Part shown: positions 9,004-16,025 of the stretch, in pieces | Numbering within the stretch: the stretch's first letter is position 1 | Layout of the letters: each line of letters opens with the position of its first letter | Origin: UBA5436 sp050951845 | GTDB taxonomy: Bacteria > Bacillota > Clostridia > Saccharofermentanales > DTU023 | NCBI GenBank assembly: GCA_050951845.1 | Contig: JBMNJV010000005.1 | Location: 1 to 64,000 of the forward strand | Direction: 5' to 3' | Length of the DNA: 64,000 bases | Made by a program: the position numbers and the translations under genes | The notes under the pieces: model-generated | What the model was told of the DNA's origin: nothing | Database searches by the model: none | Seen by the model: only the letters and a program-made list of their open reading frames with translations

Positions 9004-9960
9004 TCAAATTACATATTGTCTGATCGGAGGATACTGTCCGTAATAATTTTCTAATAATGCCAACATTTCCTCTTTGTTATAATGAATGAACTCACCTGTT
9101 GACTTTATTGATGTTCCGGGCACCATTTTAGATAATATTTCCATTCTGTTTGCTCTGTACTGTGCAGGAGTGCAATTGTAATTTTCTTTGAATGCTTTGT
9201 TTAAATATTGATAGTCAGAGAAACCGCATTCATAAGAAATATCAAGAATATTTTTTTCATCATTCATTAGTAGTTTTATTGCATGATTAATTCGAATTTG
9301 TTTTAAATAAGTTTGAAAATTCATCCCTAAATGTTTTTTGAAAAAATGTGATAAGTAAGATTTGCTGAAGTTTACTTCTTTAGCTAATTCTTCCATGGTC
9401 AATTTATTCTTAAAATTTTTATTGATATATGAGAGGAGTGACTGTATTTTATGTAAATTTTTATTCTTCGAATCATTAAAACTATAATCTTGTTTCGGGA
9501 AATAATTGAAAAGAATATAGAATAATTCACTGATTAATGCGGATAGGCGAAATGCAAATCCGTTATTTTCTTTCAATAAAGTAATCATAATATCTATCAT
9601 TAAGGTTGGAATTACTCTTAAGTTTTTATCATCTAAAACGTAGTATGGTTGCATTTCATAGTGAACATTGTAGTCATGGGAACAATATGGCAAATTATTT
9701 GGAGTAACTAATTGAATTACCAGCAAAAGATTGTCACTGTCAGGATCACTTAATCCGTGAATTTCTTGAGGATTGATCACTAATAATTGATTTTTTTCAA
9801 TTATAAATTGTCTTGAAGGGGTACCGATTAATACTTTCCCATCCAGGACATAAATCAGTTCCAATTCATCATGCCAATGAAACAGACGTTTTTCTATCGT
9901 GTTCAAGAACACTTTAACCGATGAATTACCTGTATATTTGATTTGTTCATATTCAGGCAT
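9004..9960 (-). CDS. AraC family transcriptional regulator
   Basis: 318 aa. The N-terminal cupin-type sensor domain (residues about 15-130; FHWHDELELIYVLDGKVLIG and NPQEIHG are the metal/cupin-like strands) is followed by two helix-turn-helix motifs in the AraC C-terminal domain (about 185-285). The second has the family signature ILDISYECGFSDYQYLNKAFKENYNCTPAQYR. It should bind a sugar or sugar derivative and activate nearby catabolic genes. It sits at the 3' end of the sugar cluster (lipoprotein, isomerase, kinase, dehydrogenase), the natural candidate target. The ATG at 9960 follows GAGGAG. Confidence 0.92.
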   Translation of the reverse strand: MPEYEQIKYTGNSSVKVFLNTIEKRLFHWHDELELIYVLDGKVLIGTPSRQFIIEKNQLLVINPQEIHGLSDPDSDNLLLVIQLVTPNNLPYCSHDYNVHYEMQPYYVLDDKNLRVIPTLMIDIMITLLKENNGFAFRLSALISELFYILFNYFPKQDYSFNDSKNKNLHKIQSLLSYINKNFKNKLTMEELAKEVNFSKSYLSHFFKKHLGMNFQTYLKQIRINHAIKLLMNDEKNILDISYECGFSDYQYLNKAFKENYNCTPAQYRANRMEILSKMVPGTSIKSTGEFIHYNKEEMLALLENYYGQYPPIRQYVI

Positions 9961-10347
9961 AGCCCTGTATCTCCTCTGAAAACAATTTTGTTAATTAAAC
10001 ACCTTGATTAATTCTTTGAGAAATATTTATCAGTAGTTAATTTGTTCTAATATTATATCCTTTGCATAACTATATCTCTATTCACGATTATTATCACACC
10101 GGAGTCTGAAAAATAAAGAACATTTAACAGTATTTAACTTCAGTTCAATTTGCAATTCACAGGATATTAATCGGTAAATGAAGATTGTTAATTGTTCTTT
10201 CGTCAATTACTAACACAATATAATTTATATTGATTTAACCATCTCTAATTCATGCAGAAATTTCATGCAGAGATGGTTAAATGATTAAAAGATGATTAGT
10301 TTATTAAAAAATATTGTATTCAGTGTCACAAAATCATTAATTTATAA
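9961..10347. other. 387-bp intergenic region between lipoprotein and AraC genes
   Basis: AT-rich, with no open frame of note. It holds a perfect 14-bp inverted repeat (listed separately) just past the lipoprotein gene and presumably the promoter of the AraC gene, which I cannot place with confidence. Confidence 0.4.
10233..10282 (-). terminator. Long inverted repeat downstream of the lipoprotein gene
   Basis: ATTTAACCATCTCT (10233-10246) is perfectly complementary to AGAGATGGTTAAAT (10269-10282) around a 22-nt loop containing two CATGCAG copies. It could terminate the lipoprotein transcript, but no T-run follows, so a processing or protein-binding role is also possible. Confidence 0.5.
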
Positions 10348-11529
10348 TTAGTCACCGAATAATTCTTCCATGATCGATTTGTCTACATTGTTTTCAATTC
10401 TTTCCAAAGCATCTTCTTCGATGAGACCAATTTCATAATAAAATTGACCGATTGTTAAAGCTGATTTTCCTAAATCATCTAAAGAATCCATTGCTTGTTC
10501 GGTAGATAACAAATAGTGTTTTTCTACTTCTATACTTAACTTATCAGGATCAGGAACTATAGTGCCATAGTACTCGTGTAGTTTTTTCAACTCTTCTAAT
10601 TGCCATTCCGGATCTTCAAGGAATTTATCGCTATATTCGAATAAAACTTTAACATATTTTTTAATTGTATCCATCGTTTCAGGATTCTCGTACGCTTCAG
10701 GTGTTACCATGAGACAGTCACGTACCGATACTCCTAATTGATCTAAAGATGCAAGTTGAACATATCCGTCATGTAATGCAGTCAGTGTTAAGGGTGAAAA
10801 AATAGTAACAGTATCTCCTTCACCTGCTTGTAATGCCTGATAACCGGGACCATAGTTTGTATTTAATGAAGTAATATCGTCTAATGTTAAACCGAATACC
10901 TCTAAGTATTTAGCAACTGTTAACTGAGACATCGACCCTGATGGATACATAAAAGTTTTTCCTTTTAAAGTTTCCGCGCTGCCTCTAACTTCAGGAAAAT
11001 CCGGATTGTCACCTATAACTTGTGCTTCTTCGCTGTCAGGACGGCCAAAGATAGCTGAACTACCTGCACCATCACTAAATTCGGCAATAACCTTACAGTC
11101 ATAAACTGATGCGGAATATACTGCTTGCGCAGCTCCCATATGAGTAGCATCAACTTTTCCGGCACCAACAGCTTCATTTAAGAAGGAACCGCCTGATGTG
11201 GTTACTGTAGGTTCAATTTTGAAGCCGTTTTCAATATCAATACCATTTTCTATCATATACCAGGTAACAAACGAGTTTCTTGTACCAAACATACCCAATC
11301 TCAACACCGGTAAGTCGTCTGCACCATCTTCAACTTTTTCATCGGTCTTATCTTCTGCCTTACCTTCAGTCTTCTCTTCAGCCTTGCCTTCAGTCTTCTC
11401 TTCAGCTTTATCTTCAGCTTTATCTTCAGCGGGAGCTTCTTTGGTATCTTTTTTGGTGCTTTTTGAACATCCTGCTATCGCACTCAGAGCTAAAATCATA
11501 CATAGTATAATTATTATTGTTTTTTTCAT
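10348..11529 (-). CDS. ABC transporter substrate-binding lipoprotein (NitT/TauT type)
   Basis: 393 aa. A lipoprotein signal peptide ends at the lipobox SAIAGC with Cys21, so it is anchored on the outer face of the membrane. Residues about 25-72 are a Glu/Lys/Ala low-complexity linker of repeated EDKAEEKTEGK units. The binding domain follows (LRLGMFGTRNSFVTWYMIENG, then GGSFLNEAVGAGKVDATHMGAAQAVY), with the layout of nitrate/sulfonate/taurine-type (SsuA/NrtA/NMT1) receptors. No permease or ATPase is encoded nearby, so it either serves a transporter encoded elsewhere or is left over from a reduced locus. The ligand is unknown. A good ribosome-binding site (AAGGAGAAAGG) precedes the ATG. Confidence 0.85.
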   Translation of the reverse strand: MKKTIIIILCMILALSAIAGCSKSTKKDTKEAPAEDKAEDKAEEKTEGKAEEKTEGKAEDKTDEKVEDGADDLPVLRLGMFGTRNSFVTWYMIENGIDIENGFKIEPTVTTSGGSFLNEAVGAGKVDATHMGAAQAVYSASVYDCKVIAEFSDGAGSSAIFGRPDSEEAQVIGDNPDFPEVRGSAETLKGKTFMYPSGSMSQLTVAKYLEVFGLTLDDITSLNTNYGPGYQALQAGEGDTVTIFSPLTLTALHDGYVQLASLDQLGVSVRDCLMVTPEAYENPETMDTIKKYVKVLFEYSDKFLEDPEWQLEELKKLHEYYGTIVPDPDKLSIEVEKHYLLSTEQAMDSLDDLGKSALTIGQFYYEIGLIEEDALERIENNVDKSIMEELFGD

Positions 11530-11932
11530 AATTTCCTTTCTCCTTATTTTGTAATTATAAGTTAATACGTTATTAAAATAACTATTTGACTATTTGCGGT
11601 TCAAACGAAACAACATAATTGACCAAAAAAGTTTCTGTTTGCTTTGTGCAATCCCTCCTTTCTTCACACAAAATCACAATGGTTCTTTATTTAATTTCTC
11701 AGCAATAATAAAATTTTTATAAAAATATAAAATACTTACCTCTTTATATTTATTTAAAATACTTACCTCTTTTTTCTGCCCGATATTAAATTACTTAAAA
11801 ACACTTCTGGTAATCACTTATTTCATTTAACTAACCCCTAGCGGTTTAATCACTTTAGTTATGTATGAATCTAAGAACATTCAGGGAGAATTACAGCCAA
11901 GCTCTCTGAATGCTTAAATCCCGGATATAAAA
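11530..11932. other. 403-bp intergenic leader of the lipoprotein gene
   Basis: AT-rich. Holds the direct repeats at 11729-11772 and an AT-rich -10 like tract (TATAAAAAT) around 11705-11722 on the minus strand. A GGAGGG motif near 11652 is followed by a 16-codon TTG frame that I regard as too weak to call. Confidence 0.4.
11729..11772. promoter_or_regulatory. Direct repeats, candidate AraC-family operator
   Basis: AAAATACTTACCTCTTT occurs identically at 11729-11745 and 11756-11772, with starts 27 bp apart. They lie immediately upstream of an AT-rich -10 like tract for the minus-strand lipoprotein gene. Paired direct repeats are the typical binding site of AraC-type activators, and one is encoded downstream (9004-9960). 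Confidence 0.5.
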
Positions 11933-12964
11933 CTAATCAGTTAATAATAATTCTAAAATGTACATTTCCAGGCCTTCATAATTATCTGCCTTAACAAACT
12001 CATCTACTTTAGCTTGATCAAATCTATCCACTTTATCTTCCATTAGCTTTACTAATTTTAATGAATTTGCTAAATGATCATATGAATAATCCATACCGGT
12101 TGAACGCATGGATTTTACATCTAAGCCCAGATATTCACCATTGCAGCAATAATTATGATCACAAAGTACTTTGATTTGATTAAAAGCTGATCTTAAATTT
12201 TCTGCGCCAAAAATTTTATCTTGATCATATTTAATGCCATTTTGATCATTCAGGTGTACTGAGAATAATTTGTCCTGTGCTATAGCAAAGGCCATATCAT
12301 GAGCAGGCTCTAAGCCAACCATTGTCGAGTGAGCCGATTCAACAACGACACCTACACGATCAGGATCAATGGTTGCATTGCCTAAAGCAATTGCATGTCC
12401 AACAGTACCGGCGTATGAACGATCAATCGGTTCATTCGGTTTAGGCTCAATAGCAAGTCTAATCTTCGGATCATATTCAAGCATCAAGTTTAAGGATTTT
12501 GTTAATTGATTAATTGCATTAACAGGTGGTTTGCTTTCCATACACAATGTACCTTCACGTGCAAACCATAAAACGATCAAATCACATCCTAAAATGTTTG
12601 CAATATCAATTGATCTGTATGAACGCCACATAGCGTGTTCCCAGTTTTCTTTTTTAGGCGCGGTGTATGCTCCGTCTTTAAATTGAGGTTCAAACCACAA
12701 TCTTGGCGCCACGAATTCAGCTTTTAAATTTAACTCATCTAATAAAGATCTCAACTCTTTTGCTTCAGCAATAATCACTTCTTCAGTTTTGCTGCTGATG
12801 TTCGGAACGACATCATCATCATGAAACTGAATTGCATCAAAACCCAATTCTGCGAATTTTTTAATTTTTTCCTTCATAGGAATATCATCTCTGGTACATG
12901 GTCCATAAACATCTACTCCATTCGCCACGTTCCATGGTCCTACTGAAAATTTAAATCTACTCAT
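11933..12964 (-). CDS. Xylose-isomerase-like TIM-barrel sugar isomerase
   Basis: 343 aa, resembling class I (actinobacterial-type) xylose isomerases: FHDDD (H48, D51), IEPKPNEP (E173, K175), VVVESAHSTM (E209, H212), IKYDQD (D247, D249) and LGLDVK (D282). These match catalytic His54 and most metal ligands of XylA. The ligand that is Asp in xylose isomerase (HIDLNGQ) is replaced here by His237 (SVHLNDQ), as in L-rhamnose isomerase or epimerase-type barrels. The enzyme therefore probably isomerises an aldose to a ketose, but the substrate may not be xylose. It lies 85 bp downstream of the PfkB kinase and is likely co-transcribed with it. GAAAGGGG precedes the ATG. Confidence 0.75.
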   Translation of the reverse strand: MSRFKFSVGPWNVANGVDVYGPCTRDDIPMKEKIKKFAELGFDAIQFHDDDVVPNISSKTEEVIIAEAKELRSLLDELNLKAEFVAPRLWFEPQFKDGAYTAPKKENWEHAMWRSYRSIDIANILGCDLIVLWFAREGTLCMESKPPVNAINQLTKSLNLMLEYDPKIRLAIEPKPNEPIDRSYAGTVGHAIALGNATIDPDRVGVVVESAHSTMVGLEPAHDMAFAIAQDKLFSVHLNDQNGIKYDQDKIFGAENLRSAFNQIKVLCDHNYCCNGEYLGLDVKSMRSTGMDYSYDHLANSLKLVKLMEDKVDRFDQAKVDEFVKADNYEGLEMYILELLLTD

Positions 12965-13049
12965 TTTTTCCCCTTTCTATTTTGTAAAAAGTAAAACCTT
13001 TATTCTATTTATTCCATTTTTAATCAGGATATTTTCTATTGATTAACAA

Positions 13050-14075
13050 CTAATTAAATCCCGGCCAAACTTCTTTTTCCATTTTGTTATAGAATTCCCA
13101 AATCTCATTTTCCGGTAAAATTCCTTTTGACGGACCTTCTTCAATAATCGAAGCATTTGACGTGCCAATTCCCAATTCAATAGCTTTCTCGATGGAATAA
13201 CCTTTCCAGGCACTGTACAAAACACCTGCTAAAAATGCATCACCCGCTCCGGTTGTACCTTTTATTTGCTCAGGTAAAATATTCAATGAAGCTTTCGCAA
13301 AAAAGTTCCCTCGATTGTCTAAACCGATCCCTCCTTCACGCGAATGAATAACAACCCATTCTTTCACACCTAACTCAAATAACGCTTCGCACACTTTTTT
13401 GCATTTATCTACAATAAGTTCTCCGGAGTCATTTCTAACTTTGATATCTACGGTACGTGATGCCTCTTCTTCATTTATTACACAATAATCTGTATATTTA
13501 ATTGCCGGAGTGACAATTTTCTTATATCTGTCTGATTGTTCTGTTACAATATCCACCGAAGTTTTGATCCCTGCTTTTTGAGCATCATGAAGGATTCTTG
13601 CCATACTTGTTCCAAATTCAGAGTCAGGTTGATCTAATTTATCTAAAAGTAAAATATAACCTACATGCAAAATATCCGTATTCATATTTTCAAAATCGAA
13701 ATGTTCCGGACCAAGTTCAGAATTAGAACCTTTATAACTAAAGAATGTTCGTGTCTTGTTTGTTGTATCAGCAATTACATCTGTAAAGGAAGTATTTAAA
13801 GCACCAAATGTCACACCATCAAGATTAATATTTGAATATTTTCTCATTTCTTGAAGAATATAATGTCCGTCAGCATCATCACCGATAACGCCTACTGCTT
13901 GCACAGACAGATCAGAATCTAATTTAGCCAGTGCTATTCCCGAATTACATACCGCACCGCCAATTGTATTATATGTTTTGTTAATCGATACCAGAGATGA
14001 GTGTTGCGGATATACGTCAACTTCTCGATTATGATCTACCAACATATTGCCGGCTACAGTAATTCCTTTGTTCAT
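13050..14075 (-). CDS. PfkB/ribokinase family carbohydrate kinase
   Basis: 341 aa. The N-terminal glycine-rich substrate motif is NTIGGAVCNSGIALAKL (residues about 36-52). The C-terminal PfkB signature is GTTGAGDAFLAGVLYSAW (about 272-289), whose Asp is the catalytic base and whose Gly residues form the anion hole. It phosphorylates a sugar or related alcohol using ATP. Its position between an MtlD-like dehydrogenase and a XylA-like isomerase suggests it phosphorylates the ketose made by that isomerase. The actual substrate is unknown. The start at 14075 follows AAGAAAGG. Confidence 0.9.
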   Translation of the reverse strand: MNKGITVAGNMLVDHNREVDVYPQHSSLVSINKTYNTIGGAVCNSGIALAKLDSDLSVQAVGVIGDDADGHYILQEMRKYSNINLDGVTFGALNTSFTDVIADTTNKTRTFFSYKGSNSELGPEHFDFENMNTDILHVGYILLLDKLDQPDSEFGTSMARILHDAQKAGIKTSVDIVTEQSDRYKKIVTPAIKYTDYCVINEEEASRTVDIKVRNDSGELIVDKCKKVCEALFELGVKEWVVIHSREGGIGLDNRGNFFAKASLNILPEQIKGTTGAGDAFLAGVLYSAWKGYSIEKAIELGIGTSNASIIEEGPSKGILPENEIWEFYNKMEKEVWPGFN

Positions 14076-14194
14076 TTTTTTACCTTTCTTATAAAATATA
14101 TATTTAATATTAGTTTCAGTGAGGAGTATGAGTATTCACATAAAAATCAGATTTTTTGTAAAATAATGAAATCCATAAATAATTATTTCGACAC

Positions 14195-14208
14195 GGAAAA
14201 CGCTCACA
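14195..14208. promoter_or_regulatory. Candidate catabolite-responsive element (cre) for CcpA
   Basis: Minus-strand TGTGAGCGTTTTCC matches the cre consensus TGAAARCGYTTTCA at 11 of 14 positions, including the central GCG and TTTTC. It sits about 120 bp before the kinase start, consistent with glucose repression. Confidence 0.5.
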
Positions 14209-14301
14209 TTTTTCACAATAAAAATCATAAAATCAAGTTCTATATGTGCATAATATAAAGGAATATCTATATGCTATCCTTGTCTTTTTTGATTCATTTA
14301 T

Positions 14302-14314
14302 ATGTTGATTTTGA
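14302..14314. promoter_or_regulatory. Shared 13-bp motif, copy 1
   Basis: ATGTTGATTTTGA is identical to 15969-15981. Both copies lie upstream of minus-strand transcription units of the same sugar locus (kinase here, dehydrogenase remnant there), so they may be operator sites of a common regulator. Confidence 0.35.
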
Positions 14315-14349
14315 TATTTTTCTAAAATCAAGTTGCTTAGTTAAATTGC

Positions 14350-14397
14350 AAAAAAAGTACCTTACACACGTTTGTTACAAAACTTTTGTGTAAGGTA
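14350..14397 (-). terminator. Rho-independent terminator of the MtlD-like gene
   Basis: Perfect 11-bp stem TACCTTACACA (arms 14387-14397 and 14358-14368) with a 7-nt T-run on the minus strand at 14350-14356. It lies 45 nt past the dehydrogenase stop. Confidence 0.9.
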
Positions 14398-14441
14398 TTA
14401 AAATAGTACTAAGTGAATTGCAAATAAAAATTAATAAGAAG

Positions 14442-15653
14442 TTATATTATATTCTGAGCACTATAAATATCAATCAAATCTATTTGTTGTTGGTAATCAA
14501 ATCCCAAAATGATTTCTGCCAGTTGATCCTTCAAAATATTAAATTGTGTTTTATATGCTTCTGTTAAGATCTTCGGATACTCAGATTTCAGATAATCATG
14601 AATTTTTTCCAATTTGGAATTAGTGTTTTCAGTTAGCTTTATCAATCCTAAAGCCACTCCCAAAGATAAATGATTAGCTGAAGTATCTTGTTCCAAGCAC
14701 ATATTTAAAGCTCCTAAAAATCTGTCATCGGCTTTAAGTTTTCTCTCAGGGTCTCTGCCTACTCTTTCACAAGTATCTAATAATGCCTTATTACCAAATC
14801 TCATAATTAAATTGTCGATATGGGCAATCAACTTATCTACCGGTTTATTATATTTGGTTGCCAACCCGACCGCTGATTCAATCATTGCTGAACGAACAAA
14901 ATATCGTATGACCGGATTGAGTATTCCTTGCCATATGTATTCATAATCAAAATATTCAGAGAGATATGCTGTCAAGCAATGCCCCATATTATGAATATAC
15001 AGCTTGCGATCCGCATAGTAACTAAAATCAACACTTTCATCCCAGATAAGATTTGGGATAGATGGAAAATCCTCTTTAATTGCTGAGCCATCATAAGGTA
15101 AAAATTTGTAAGGCTCAACTTTAATTGCCGCTGGATGTATTTCTTGCGTTTCAACCGAGCTGATCGGGATCATTCTGCCGATTGAAGTTGATAGCAAACC
15201 TATTTTTTTACTGAATAAAGATTGGTCTTCTTCAGCTATTTCTTTAATCAACAGATTAAACATGTATTGATCGACATTAGGCAGATTTTCACATAACAGA
15301 ATATTTATTCCTTTATTCTTTGCCTTTAGGCGATTTATTAAACCTTTTGCCAGTGCAGGTGCAATGACGGAAAGAACATTTGCACCTAATGATGTGGCAA
15401 TAATATCCGCTGTTTCTATTTCCGCAATAACATCTTCTTCGTTCAAAGAACTGATTGCTCTGCAATTATCAATCCATTTCACAGTTTGTTGATCGTTGTA
15501 TACCGTGATATGCGGATAATTATTTTTGTTATTTATTCCGTTGATGATTGTTTCGTTTATATCTATAAAGCAAATTTCCATATTTGCATCAAAAAATAAT
15601 TCTCCGATAAAACCTCTTCCTACACTGCCTGCACCAAATATGATACCTTTCAT
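14442..15653 (-). CDS. Mannitol-1-phosphate 5-dehydrogenase family oxidoreductase
   Basis: 403 aa from the ATG at 15653 (MKGIIFGAGSVGRGFIGELF). The frame is open further upstream, but this start gives the family's usual N-terminus. The Rossmann NAD-binding motif is FGAGSVGRGFIG (residues 6-17). The C-terminal catalytic domain contains ADRKLYIHNMGHCLTAYL, with the conserved Lys, Asn and His of the long-chain mannitol dehydrogenase family, and CERVGRDPERKL. Similarity in layout to E. coli MtlD suggests interconversion of a hexitol phosphate and ketose phosphate, though tagaturonate/mannonate-type oxidation is possible. It begins 17 nt after the stop of a truncated alcohol dehydrogenase. No strong ribosome-binding site is visible. 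Confidence 0.8.
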   Translation of the reverse strand: MKGIIFGAGSVGRGFIGELFFDANMEICFIDINETIINGINNKNNYPHITVYNDQQTVKWIDNCRAISSLNEEDVIAEIETADIIATSLGANVLSVIAPALAKGLINRLKAKNKGINILLCENLPNVDQYMFNLLIKEIAEEDQSLFSKKIGLLSTSIGRMIPISSVETQEIHPAAIKVEPYKFLPYDGSAIKEDFPSIPNLIWDESVDFSYYADRKLYIHNMGHCLTAYLSEYFDYEYIWQGILNPVIRYFVRSAMIESAVGLATKYNKPVDKLIAHIDNLIMRFGNKALLDTCERVGRDPERKLKADDRFLGALNMCLEQDTSANHLSLGVALGLIKLTENTNSKLEKIHDYLKSEYPKILTEAYKTQFNILKDQLAEIILGFDYQQQIDLIDIYSAQNII

Positions 15654-15670
15654 AATTGACACCACAGTTA

Positions 15671-15871
15671 TTACATTGTTGGTTTGAAGTATTCCAAAAC
15701 AAATTTTTCTGTTTCGGTATTCCAACCTTGATTCGCTGCTTTATAAGAGCTCAAAGAAATGCTGTCTGTAACATTTTTTACTCTGATTTCATTATCTTTT
15801 AAAGGAGCTAATTCAAATTCTTCCAATCGCAAATCATTCTTTCCATTCAAACACACGGCTGATGTTTTCAT
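15671..15871 (-). pseudogene. N-terminal remnant of a zinc-dependent alcohol/polyol dehydrogenase
   Basis: 66 aa from the ATG at 15871, with AGGGAGG 4 nt upstream. The start MKTSAVCLNGKNDLRLEEFE and the following DSISLSSYKAANQG match the N-terminus of medium-chain zinc dehydrogenases of the L-sorbose-1-phosphate reductase/sorbitol-phosphate type, which are normally several hundred residues long. After SSYKAANQG the sequence becomes unrelated and stops 19 codons later. The zinc-binding and NAD-binding parts are missing, so it is almost certainly inactive. The intact translation signals may now help expression of the overlapping dehydrogenase mRNA. Confidence 0.7.
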
Positions 15872-15968
15872 AAAACCTCCCTGATTGAAATGTTTTGACA
15901 ATTACTTATCTTGAATTAACTCTAAATATTTAAATTTAAGTTTTCCTTGACTATTTTGTTGTCTTTAC

Positions 15969-15981
15969 ATGTTGATTTTGA
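15969..15981. promoter_or_regulatory. Shared 13-bp motif, copy 2
   Basis: ATGTTGATTTTGA, identical to 14302-14314; a TGTCTTT also precedes both copies on the plus strand (15960 and 14281). It lies about 98 bp upstream of the dehydrogenase remnant start. Confidence 0.35.
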
Positions 15982-16025
15982 CTTTCTCGGAAAAATGTTA
16001 AATAAGTAAACAGGGTACGTTAATA

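Larger units (their letters stand above)
14076..14441. other. 366-bp intergenic region upstream of the kinase gene
   Basis: Contains, on the minus strand, the terminator of the dehydrogenase gene (14350-14397), a 13-bp motif shared with the upstream unit (14302-14314), and a cre-like site (14195-14208). This indicates that the kinase and isomerase form a separately regulated transcription unit. No gene seen. Confidence 0.55.

Noticed and set aside
11198..11554. 118-codon plus-strand frame with Ser/Ala/Leu repeats
   Set aside because: It is the antisense shadow of the lipoprotein gene's repetitive linker and signal peptide.
11600..11660. 16-codon TTG frame after a GGAGGG motif upstream of the lipoprotein gene
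   Set aside because: Spacing between motif and TTG is only 2 nt and the peptide has no recognisable feature.
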